A DNA stretch of 5,435 nucleotides from Candidatus Cloacimonadota bacterium (lineage in GTDB: Bacteria; Cloacimonadota; Cloacimonadia; JGIOTU-2), in assembly GCA_014384665.1 (NCBI GenBank), contig JACNFI010000099.1:1-5435 (forward strand), given 5' to 3'. The notes under the pieces were generated by a model. It worked only from the letters and a program-made list of their open reading frames with translations. It had not been told where the DNA came from and searched no databases. Of the stretch, positions 1 to 5,362 are shown piece after piece (position 1 is the first letter of the stretch; each line of letters begins with the position of its first letter). The translations under genes and the position numbers were made by a program.

Positions 1-162
1 CTGGCGGATATGAACGAAGCAAACAGAGTTCACCCTGTTAGATGTTTACATTGTTGGATGTTTACTATCCCACAGGGTGAACTTGTAATTTGTAATCTCC
101 CTTTGAAAGATGACATTTATTCAGTAATTTTTGCTTCTGCGAAACTTGAGTTAAGTCATTAA
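1..162 (+). CDS. Possible 3' end of an upstream gene (uncertain)
   Basis: A frame open from the first base reads about 53 codons before TAA at 160-162. No domain is recognisable. Its first half (residues about 9-28) is simply a translation of the inverted-repeat element at 27-83, which argues that the frame may be open by chance. A run this long without a stop is uncommon in such AT-rich DNA, so a gene tail into which a repeat has inserted is possible. Another forward frame gives a shorter tail that stops at 39-41. If the promoter proposed at 102-133 is real, it would lie inside this tail. Low confidence; the sequence left of the window would decide it. Confidence 0.2.
   Translation: MADMNEANRVHPVRCLHCWMFTIPQGELVICNLPLKDDIYSVIFASAKLELSH
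27..83. repeat. Inverted-repeat element with internal direct repeat
   Basis: A perfect 12-bp inverted repeat pairs AGTTCACCCTGT (27-38) with ACAGGGTGAACT (72-83), leaving a 33-nt loop. Inside lies a 16-bp-period direct repeat: TTAGATGTTTAC (38-49) and TTGGATGTTTAC (54-65) differ at one base. No T-run follows the stem, so it is not an intrinsic terminator. The left arm contains CCCTGTTAGAT (33-43), which matches at 10 of 11 positions the reverse complement of the arm at 3750-3760 inside the peptidase gene. This suggests a dispersed, REP-like palindromic family. It could also work as an RNA stem-loop. Confidence 0.7.
102..133 (+). promoter_or_regulatory. Possible Bacteroidota-type promoter for the adaptor gene
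   Basis: TTTG (102-105), 19 bases and then TAATTTTTG (125-133) resemble the Bacteroidota consensus TTTG-N19-TAnnTTTG, but with one extra base in the -7 box. If used, transcription would start near 140 and leave a leader of roughly 110 nt containing the hairpin at 180-198. The match is imperfect and no operator is visible. Low confidence. Confidence 0.28.
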
Positions 163-211
163 ACCATTACGAAGGTCAATCCCCAATTTAATTGGGGACC
201 ATTCGGAAGGT
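163..211. repeat. Palindrome flanked by 14-bp direct repeats
   Basis: ACCATTACGAAGGT (163-176) and ACCATTCGGAAGGT (198-211) are direct repeats that differ only at two adjacent bases, with starts 35 bp apart. Between them is a perfect hairpin: TCCCCAAT (180-187), loop TTA, ATTGGGGA (191-198). A further 6-bp pair, CCATTC (199-204) and GAATGG (224-229), could form an alternative stem reaching to within 25 bases of the adaptor start codon. The block sits in the probable 5' leader of the adaptor gene. It lacks a T-run, so it is not a standard terminator. It may be a dispersed repeat or an RNA control element. Confidence 0.7.
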
Positions 212-250
212 TTTATCATTATAGAATGGCTAAAATGCAAAAGGAGAACA

Positions 251-1384
251 ATGAAAAAATTCGTTTGGATTGTATTTATAATAATTGTAGTTGTTGTTTT
301 GGTTTTAGTGCTTTCAAGTGGCAAGAAGAAAGAAACATCAATAGACAAAGATAAGAGAGCCGAAACAGCAGTTGCAAAGATTGATGATATCTCAATTATT
401 CTTGATGAAGTTGGAGAAATTAAACCTGTTAAAGAAGTTAATGTAAAGTCAAAAATAAGTGGTAAAATCAAGAAGATGTATGTTGAAGAAGGACAATTTA
501 TTGAAAAGGATACTATTATTGCAGAGATTGAACCTGATATGCAACAGGCTCAAACCTTATCAAGAATAAAAAGTAATCTTAAAATTGCTGAAATTAATCT
601 AAAAACTGCAAAGAAAAATTTCAATTCTGATAATGAGCTTTATGAAAAAAAATTAATATCAGATGACAAATGGACTGAGTCGCAAAACGAATTGAAAATA
701 GCACAAATTAACTATGATTCAGCATTAGAGCAATATGAATTGATACAGGAACTTGGAATTACACAAGCAAATCTGAAAATTTCAGCTCCTGTATCAGGCA
801 CGATAATACAAAAAAATGTAGAAGAAGGTGAAATGGTGGTTTCAAGTGAATCATATTCAGGTGGAACTGTTATCCTTACCATTGCAGACCTTTCTCAAAT
901 GATAATTTTAACAGAAATAAATGAGATTGATATTGGGAAAATCTCTCATGGTAAGCCAGTTGATATTTCCATTGATGCATTTCCTGATTCAGATTTCAAA
1001 GGGTCAATTATACATATTGCACCAATGGCTAAAATTGGCAAAAATAATATTCGGTCATTTGATATTAAAATATCCATAGATAATCTAATACCAAAGTTAA
1101 GACCTGGTATGAGTGCTAATGTTACAATAATAGGTAAAACAAGAAAAGGGATAATTACTGTTCCCATCCAAGCTATCTTCCGTGATGAGAATGAAAATAA
1201 TATTGTTTATACTATTAAATCTGATACATTGATTACTCCGCAAATTGTTAAGACAGGAATTAATGACCTTGAAAAGGTAGAGATTGTAGAAGGAATTGCA
1301 GTTGGTGACACTGTATCTCTCGTAGAAAAAAAAATCATAAATAATAAAAACTTAAAAAGAAACATTCGGATGAGAATGCATTAA
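251..1384 (+). CDS. Periplasmic adaptor (membrane fusion protein) of an exporter, MacA/HlyD-like
   Basis: This 377-residue protein should link an inner-membrane pump to an outer-membrane channel. Visible parts, in order: one N-terminal membrane anchor (residues 4-22, no lipobox Cys) followed by a basic KKK; the first half of a lipoyl-like barrel-sandwich domain (about 58-95, with SGKIKKMYVEEGQFI); a lysine- and glutamate-rich alpha-hairpin (about 97-171); the second lipoyl half (174-197, with LKISAPVSGTI and VEEGEMV); a beta-barrel (about 205-295, with the family motif LRPGMSANVTI at 283-293); and a membrane-proximal domain (about 301-358). Order and length are normal for MacA/RND-type adaptors. 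The start is supported by AGGAG at 242-246, four bases before ATG. A basic tail (residues 359-377) follows the last domain, just after a run of nine A (1326-1334). The gene lies 30 bp before the peptidase gene, probably in the same transcript. No permease, ATPase or outer-membrane channel is in the window, so the partner type (MacB-like ABC or RND) and substrate are unknown. Confidence 0.9.
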   Translation: MKKFVWIVFIIIVVVVLVLVLSSGKKKETSIDKDKRAETAVAKIDDISIILDEVGEIKPVKEVNVKSKISGKIKKMYVEEGQFIEKDTIIAEIEPDMQQAQTLSRIKSNLKIAEINLKTAKKNFNSDNELYEKKLISDDKWTESQNELKIAQINYDSALEQYELIQELGITQANLKISAPVSGTIIQKNVEEGEMVVSSESYSGGTVILTIADLSQMIILTEINEIDIGKISHGKPVDISIDAFPDSDFKGSIIHIAPMAKIGKNNIRSFDIKISIDNLIPKLRPGMSANVTIIGKTRKGIITVPIQAIFRDENENNIVYTIKSDTLITPQIVKTGINDLEKVEIVEGIAVGDTVSLVEKKIINNKNLKRNIRMRMH

Positions 1385-1414
1385 GAAACCCAGGTAAAAA
1401 ATTGTGAGGTAAAA

Positions 1415-3961
1415 ATGTTAAAAACTATGTTTAATCCCGCAGTTGCGGGGAAAAAAATTTACTTTCTTACATTAATAATATTTCAATTTGCGGTTTTTCT
1501 GAATGCCAAACCCATAACAGTTAATGAAGCACAAAAAGCAGGGAGTAATTACTTAATAGTGAAAAATAAGAATGATATGTTCTCAGCTTCAGAAATTTCA
1601 ACCATTCAAAATGAAGATAATCGGGCAATCTTATGCTATATCATAGACCTTCAACCTAAAGGTTTCATTGCTCTTTCTTCAGATTCTGATATCATACCAA
1701 TTATAGCTTATTCATTTAGAAACAATTTAATTAGAAATGATGAAAATCTTCTCTATTATATGATAAAAAAAGATATGGAGTTCAGATTAGAGGTTTTACC
1801 AAAATTTTCTTCAGAAAAGATTCACTGCAATAACATACTTTGGGAAAAGTATATTTCAGGCGATATTTCAGAATTTGATAACAGAGAATTTGAACAATGG
1901 CCTCCAGAAGGAAGCACTTCAACTACTGGCTGGATTGAAACAACATGGACACAAGGCTATCCGTATAATATGTTCTGCCCACTTGACCCCAATACATGGC
2001 AACGTTGTGTAACAGGATGTGTGGCAACTGCTATGGCTCAGATAATCAATTATCATAAGTATATTGGTGATGTGAGTTTTAATTATTACATTGACCATTA
2101 TTGGAGCAATGGAATAAATATAGATGCTGATAGCGAGCTTTACGATTTTCCAAGTTTTGAAGAGTTAAATGTGTATCTTGATACACTTACAGTTCATTAT
2201 CAGAACGATGAATTTGTAACAAACGAAGATAAAGCTGCTTTGAATTTTGCATGTGGAATCTCTGTTGAAATGTGGTATAGTTCATCTGGGTCTGGTGCCT
2301 GGACACAACAAGTGGCTTCTGGTTTGCTTAATAAATTTGATTATGATTCTGCACTCTGGATGGAATCCTATCACCCACATTTCTACGATTCATTAAGTAC
2401 TAATATGATAAATGCCAAGCCAGCAGAATTGGCGATATACCAATCAGGAGGTGCTGGCGGTCATGCTATAAACTGCGATGGATACAATACAGATGATGAA
2501 TATCATCTTAATTTTGGTTGGGGAGCATACAGCCCGGACAATATTACAACTGCATGGTATTCCCTACCTGAAGGTATGCCTGCTGGATACTGCATTGTAA
2601 ATGGTGCGGTGATTAACATAGAAGCCGGAGAGAGGCCTGTAGAAGTAGCCGGAAATGTTTATGTGGAAGAAGTAAATCCAATCGGTACTTTCATCACATT
2701 TGAAGGGGAATATAATTATTCCACTACAGTAGAAAATGCTGATGGCTCTTATACTATCTCAACTGTATTCCCAGGATATTACACTGCAACTGCACTATTA
2801 GAAAGATTATACTATCAAACAAAACAAGTGTATATTGATTCAGCAAACACAAGTGTTGATTTCAATTTATTTAATTATGAGAGTGTTGCTGGTGAGGTAA
2901 GTATTGTAGATGGAACCGACCCTACTGGAACTCTCATAAATATTACTGGAGATTATAACTATTCAACAGTTGTAGATAATTCAGCAGGAGAATATGAGAT
3001 ACCAGATGTTATGCCAGGTCATTACACTGCAACTGCAACTCTGAATCGTATTTACTTTCAGACACAGGAGGTAGATATTGATAGTACAAATATGATTGTA
3101 GATTTTGAATTAGAGGATTATTCAAACCAAAATGTTGTAAAATACTACGGTGAACCTACTATTGTGCTTAACATAGGATATGAATATACTTTGGGAATAG
3201 CTGCTCGTTTTACGCCAGATGAACTTGGTAATAATGTTGGAGATATAATTTGCAAAGTTTCGTTTTATACACCGTCCACTTCAGATAGTTGTGATATTAC
3301 AATTAAGGTCTATGAAGGTGGCTCACCAGAGAATCCTCCAGGAGAATTGGTCTATGAAGCAGACATAGAGCAGTTTGCAACTGATATTTGGGCTGAGCAT
3401 TTTCTTACTATTCCGATTGAGATAGAACCATTTACTGAATATTGGATTGGTTATAAGATTCATACGCTTGATGGAAAAGTTGGTTGGATGGATACGGGTC
3501 CAATGGAACCAGAGAAAGGAGCCTGGATTAAACCATCAGGTTGGATATGCTTATCACAAAATCCAGATTATGACAGGAATTGGCTCATTGATATGACCCT
3601 GTTTTCAACAATAGATGTTGATATGGCACAACAAAGTCTATCCAATGAATTTGTATTGCAGAATTATCCAAATCCGTTTAGTGCATCCACCACAATATCT
3701 TTTAATTTTGCCACAGATTTACACGGATTATCCCCATTAGATAGCACGCATCTAACGGGGCAGGCACAGATAAAAATATATAATTTAAAAGGACAATTAG
3801 TAAAGAACTTCGAACTCCGAACTCCGAACTCCGAATTTACAAAAGTTGTCTGGGATGGGAAAGATCATTCTGGAAAATCAGTTTCAAATGGAGTTTATTT
3901 CTATCAGCTCAAATCTGAAAATTATAAATCTGAAATTAAAAAGATGGTTTTAATAAGATAA
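1415..3961 (+). CDS. Secreted C10 (streptopain-family) cysteine peptidase with T9SS sorting domain
   Basis: An 848-residue multidomain exported protease. A signal peptide (about 1-31, hydrophobic core 15-29, likely cleavage after FLNA) is followed by a Spi/C10-type inhibitory propeptide (about 32-160). The papain-fold catalytic domain (about 165-405) shows the nucleophile Cys202 in TGCVATAMAQ, the catalytic His350 in GGAGGHAINCDGY, and the downstream HLNFGWG motif (364-370) with Asn366 and Trp369. Two tandem Ig-like carboxypeptidase-regulatory-type repeats (411-488 and 491-569) and a jelly-roll-like domain (about 574-732, with WIGYKI) follow. The C-terminal FlgD-like/T9SS sorting domain (745-848) has NYPNPF, KIYNLKGQLV and SNGVYFYQL, and ends KKMVLIR. 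Sec export and then T9SS delivery to the cell surface or outside is expected; the role is probably protein degradation. GAGG at 1406-1409, five bases before ATG, supports this start; the ATG at 1427 lacks such a site. Oddities: a palindrome encodes about 12 extra residues (768-784) in the sorting domain, and a 7-bp tandem repeat encodes residues 800-807. The catalytic residues are intact. Its exact substrate cannot be told. Confidence 0.92.
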   Translation: MLKTMFNPAVAGKKIYFLTLIIFQFAVFLNAKPITVNEAQKAGSNYLIVKNKNDMFSASEISTIQNEDNRAILCYIIDLQPKGFIALSSDSDIIPIIAYSFRNNLIRNDENLLYYMIKKDMEFRLEVLPKFSSEKIHCNNILWEKYISGDISEFDNREFEQWPPEGSTSTTGWIETTWTQGYPYNMFCPLDPNTWQRCVTGCVATAMAQIINYHKYIGDVSFNYYIDHYWSNGINIDADSELYDFPSFEELNVYLDTLTVHYQNDEFVTNEDKAALNFACGISVEMWYSSSGSGAWTQQVASGLLNKFDYDSALWMESYHPHFYDSLSTNMINAKPAELAIYQSGGAGGHAINCDGYNTDDEYHLNFGWGAYSPDNITTAWYSLPEGMPAGYCIVNGAVINIEAGERPVEVAGNVYVEEVNPIGTFITFEGEYNYSTTVENADGSYTISTVFPGYYTATALLERLYYQTKQVYIDSANTSVDFNLFNYESVAGEVSIVDGTDPTGTLINITGDYNYSTVVDNSAGEYEIPDVMPGHYTATATLNRIYFQTQEVDIDSTNMIVDFELEDYSNQNVVKYYGEPTIVLNIGYEYTLGIAARFTPDELGNNVGDIICKVSFYTPSTSDSCDITIKVYEGGSPENPPGELVYEADIEQFATDIWAEHFLTIPIEIEPFTEYWIGYKIHTLDGKVGWMDTGPMEPEKGAWIKPSGWICLSQNPDYDRNWLIDMTLFSTIDVDMAQQSLSNEFVLQNYPNPFSASTTISFNFATDLHGLSPLDSTHLTGQAQIKIYNLKGQLVKNFELRTPNSEFTKVVWDGKDHSGKSVSNGVYFYQLKSENYKSEIKKMVLIR
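2645..3121 (+). repeat. Tandem duplication of an Ig-like domain in the peptidase
   Basis: Two adjacent units of about 79 residues (2645-2878 and 2885-3121) align with one gap. By eye, about half the residues are identical, including VAG at each start, YNYS, PG.YTATA, the R.Y.QT stretch, IDS and VDF near each end. They look like carboxypeptidase-regulatory (beta-sandwich) domains of the kind often used as spacers or adhesive modules between an exported enzyme and its T9SS tail. The divergence indicates an old duplication, not a recent slippage event. Confidence 0.8.
3732..3760. repeat. REP-like palindrome inside the peptidase sorting domain
   Basis: CCCCATTAGAT (3732-3742), loop AGCACGC and ATCTAACGGGG (3750-3760) form an 11-bp inverted repeat with a single A/C mismatch. 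It encodes residues inside DLHGLSPLDSTHLTGQAQ, a stretch about 12 residues longer than the usual turn between the TTISF strand and the KIYN strand of this sorting domain. The heptamer CACAGAT occurs on both sides (3712-3718 and 3765-3771). The arm is nearly the same as one in the intergenic element at 27-83. In-frame capture of a dispersed repeat is the simplest explanation. Confidence 0.7.
3811..3835. repeat. Heptanucleotide tandem repeat (CGAACTC)n in coding sequence
   Basis: Three perfect copies of CGAACTC (3811-3831) and a partial fourth (CGAA, to 3835) are flanked by degenerate copies AGAACTT (3804-3810) and CGAATTT (3832-3838). Three 7-bp units encode the seven residues ELRTPNS. The unit contains no stop in any frame, and each frame yields a rotation of the same heptapeptide. 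Because 7 is not a multiple of 3, gain or loss of one unit would frameshift the end of the T9SS sorting domain. Confidence 0.9.
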
Positions 3962-3981
3962 TAGATTTTGAAATCATTCAT

Positions 3982-4014
3982 AGGCGGAATAGAAATATTC
4001 CGCCTTTCGTTTTT
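3982..4014 (+). terminator. Intrinsic terminator after the peptidase gene
   Basis: A perfect 10-bp stem pairs AGGCGGAATA (3982-3991) with TATTCCGCCT (3996-4005) around a GAAA tetraloop, followed by TTCGTTTTT (4006-4014). It begins 20 bases past the stop codon and closes the adaptor-peptidase unit. The structure fits Rho-independent termination well. Confidence 0.9.
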
Positions 4015-4243
4015 ATGAATTATTTATAAGCAATTTTAACATTTTGTTGTAGAGTCTAATAAAAGAAAATTAGAAAGTTAAGCTAAAAGATGTAAAGATA
4101 ATCAGTCCCTCACGGATAAAAGTATTAGATTTTTTTAGAAATTCTAATAAAAATATTATGTTTCTAACTCATTACTATTGCGGTCGTTAAGTATATACAA
4201 TTCTAAAAATCAAAAAACTTTTTTAAAAAAAATAAGATTTTTC
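4015..4243. other. AT-rich intergenic stretch, nothing assignable
   Basis: No open frame, RNA gene or promoter is convincing here. The only structure is weak: TATTAGA (4123-4129) pairs with TCTAATA (4143-4149), and the decamer TCTAATAAAA occurs at 4055-4064 and 4143-4152. Both are unsurprising in such AT-rich DNA. Confidence 0.6.
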
Positions 4244-4271
4244 TTGACAAGAAAAAAAATGAATATTTTTG
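4244..4271 (+). promoter_or_regulatory. Bacteroidota-type promoter of the TrmB-like gene
   Basis: TTGACA (4244-4249) gives the -33 TTG, and TATTTTTG (4264-4271) exactly fits the -7 consensus TAnnTTTG, with 17 bases between TTG and TA. That spacing is slightly short of the usual 19-21. Transcription would begin near 4278, about 30 bases before the start codon and inside the palindrome at 4267-4294. A classical sigma70 reading is poorer, since no good -10 lies 17 bases after TTGACA. Confidence 0.6.
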
Positions 4272-4294
4272 TGGCAACTTAAGTCACCACAAAA
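4267..4294. promoter_or_regulatory. 28-bp palindromic operator, probably for the TrmB-like regulator
   Basis: Outer arms TTTTGTGG (4267-4274) and CCACAAAA (4287-4294) and a core ACTTAAGT (4277-4284) are perfectly palindromic. Only the CA dinucleotides at 4275-4276 and 4285-4286 break the symmetry, leaving 24 of 28 positions matched. It covers the end of the -7 box and the expected transcription start, and lies 14 bases before the ATG of a winged-helix regulator that is likely to act as a dimer. Autorepression is the natural reading. A leader hairpin is the alternative. Confidence 0.65.
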
Positions 4295-4308
4295 TAAAAG
4301 GAAAGCTT

Positions 4309-5127
4309 ATGAATATAGATGATTATATTAATGACTTGATAAATATAGGACTTACGGAATCTGAAGCCAAAGTTTATTTTTATCTATTAAAAAAGAAAAA
4401 CTTTACAGCAACTGAAATTTCAAAGCTATCTAATGTATCCAGACGAAAAGTTTATGAAGTATTGGCAAGATTAGTGCAAAAGGGTTTATGTACTGAAACG
4501 TTAGGAAGAGTAAGAAAATATAGTGCTGTAAATCCTAAACATGCTATTGGTAATTTGTTTAAGGAATTTGAAAAGAAGAGAAAGATATTTTCTAATTTGT
4601 CAGAATCCCTTTTGCCTTTATACCTTTCTGAAAAAGAAAATACAGACCCATTGGATTACATACAAGTTCTAAGAGAAAGGAGTAGAATAATTGAAAAAGT
4701 GGAATCTTTAGAAAGGTCAGCCAAAGAAGAGGTGCTATCTTTTGATAAAGGTCCTTATGTTATGAATTTAAATAAAACTTCAATATTGAACAGAGAAGAA
4801 TTCAAGATGTTAAAAAGCGGAATAAAATATAAAACAATCTATGAGTTTGATGATGCAAGAAAATGGGATTTCTTGGAGTTGATTGAAATGTTTGAATCTG
4901 CTGGTGAGGAAGTAAAGATTGCCTATAGTTTACCACTAAAATTAAGTATTTTTGACGAAAAAACAGTAATGATTGCATTACGAGATAGGATAACTTCAAA
5001 GCCAAGTTTAACTTCAATGATTATTGAACATCCAGATATAGCCAAAGCTTTTAAAATAACTTTTTATAGTATATGGCGAGAAGCAATGACATTGGAAGAG
5101 TTTAAAACTAAAGAAAAAATATTATAG
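4309..5127 (+). CDS. TrmB-family winged-helix transcriptional regulator
   Basis: This 272-residue cytoplasmic DNA-binding protein has an N-terminal TrmB-type winged helix (about 10-80). That domain includes GLTESEAKVYFYLLK (14-28), a helix-turn-helix ATEISKLSNVSRRKVYEVLARL (34-55, recognition helix about 44-55) and the wing at LGRVRKYSAVNP (65-76). A charged, probably coiled-coil linker (about 82-105) follows. The C-terminal domain (about 115-262) has EEVLSFDKGPY (140-150), GIKYKTIYE (171-179) and SLPLKLSIFD (207-216). It resembles the effector domain seen in other TrmB-like and LuxR-fused regulators, not the long sugar-binding domain of archaeal TrmB; the ligand is unknown. AAGGA (4298-4302) precedes ATG by six bases. 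The gene is apparently monocistronic, has its own promoter and overlapping palindrome, and is separated from the peptidase gene by a terminator. Autorepression is likely, but other targets cannot be seen. No clear terminator follows. Confidence 0.88.
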   Translation: MNIDDYINDLINIGLTESEAKVYFYLLKKKNFTATEISKLSNVSRRKVYEVLARLVQKGLCTETLGRVRKYSAVNPKHAIGNLFKEFEKKRKIFSNLSESLLPLYLSEKENTDPLDYIQVLRERSRIIEKVESLERSAKEEVLSFDKGPYVMNLNKTSILNREEFKMLKSGIKYKTIYEFDDARKWDFLELIEMFESAGEEVKIAYSLPLKLSIFDEKTVMIALRDRITSKPSLTSMIIEHPDIAKAFKITFYSIWREAMTLEEFKTKEKIL

Positions 5128-5148
5128 GAAAAAAAGAAAAAGGAGATT

Positions 5149-5225
5149 ATGAGGTTTCAAGATAGCGAGGAATTATCCCGATGCTATTCTATCAATAAAG
5201 AAAGGAAATAAGATGAAACCTACAT
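5149..5225. repeat. Nested palindromic element downstream of the regulator
   Basis: Outer arms ATGAGGTTTCA (5149-5159) and TGAAACCTACAT (5214-5225) pair over 11 bp with one bulged base. Inside, ATAGC (5162-5166) pairs with GCTAT (5182-5186). A 20-codon frame begins at ATG 5149 behind AGGAG (5141-5145) and stops at 5209-5211. A 10-codon frame begins at ATG 5213 behind AAGGA (5202-5206). Both start codons lie in the pairing arms and neither peptide is recognisable. A repeat or structured RNA is more likely than genes. Confidence 0.5.
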
Positions 5226-5258
5226 GTCCCGAATTCCGGATCTAATCAGGAACGGGAC
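5226..5258. repeat. Stem-loop with 2-nt bulge
   Basis: GTCCCG (5226-5231) pairs with CGGGAC (5253-5258), and after a two-base bulge TTCC (5234-5237) pairs with GGAA (5249-5252), leaving an 11-nt loop. It starts at the base after the preceding palindrome. No T-run follows, so it is not a normal terminator for the regulator gene. A small hairpin, GGAAT (5285-5289) with ATTCC (5296-5300), follows at a distance. Confidence 0.55.
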
Positions 5259-5306
5259 GCAAAGGAGAATGAAAATTGAGGGACGGAATGCACAGATTCC
5301 AATTGT

Positions 5307-5362
5307 TCCTAACAGGATTTGTAATCCTGTTTATTAAAACACCATTACAAATGGTGTTAGGA
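5307..5362. repeat. 56-nt palindrome of two hairpins (REP/REPIN-like)
   Basis: Two perfect hairpins stand back to back: AACAGGATT-TGT-AATCCTGTT (5311-5331) and AACACCATT-ACA-AATGGTGTT (5338-5358), six bases apart. The outer arms TCCTAACA (5307-5314) and TGTTAGGA (5355-5362) also pair, so the whole block is palindromic at 44 of 56 positions and could form a cruciform. The two loops, TGT and ACA, are complementary. An inverted pair of short palindromes is the layout of REPIN/BIME elements mobilised by REP-associated transposases (RAYT), but no transposase is in the window. A 37-codon frame (5224-5337) runs through this block and looks incidental. Confidence 0.75.

Noticed and set aside
88..97. 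ATTTGTAATC shared with the hairpin at 5317-5326
   Set aside because: A single AT-rich decamer without the surrounding stem is weak evidence of a common element.
144..158. Second copy of the regulator's operator upstream of the adaptor gene
   Set aside because: TTAAGTCA (151-158) is shared with the operator core at 4279-4286, but the GTGG/CCAC arms are absent, so an 8-base match is not enough.
180..198. Hairpin as an intrinsic terminator of an upstream gene
   Set aside because: The stem is perfect but followed by ACCATTCGG, not a T-run.
151..471. Reverse-strand open frame of 106 codons
   Set aside because: It overlaps the well-supported adaptor gene on the other strand, covers the repeat block at its N-terminal-distal end and shows no domain. 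The same applies to the reverse frames at 946-1167 and 4802-5017.
1326..1334. Run of nine A near the end of the adaptor gene as a slippage switch
   Set aside because: It lies after the last recognisable domain, so a shift would change only the basic tail. Such runs are also common in AT-rich genes.
5226..5258. Stem-loop as terminator of the regulator gene
   Set aside because: No T-rich tract follows, the stem contains a bulge and it lies about 100 bases past the stop codon.
5149..5337. Short open frames (5149-5211, 5213-5245 and 5224-5337) as small protein genes
   Set aside because: The ribosome-binding sites are badly spaced or absent for 5149 and 5224, the peptides match nothing recognisable, and most of their length is made of palindrome arms. 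They are better explained as translations of repeats.
5307..5362. CRISPR repeats or a tRNA-like structure
   Set aside because: Only two dissimilar hairpins with no spacers of regular length are present, and there is no cloverleaf or conserved T-loop.
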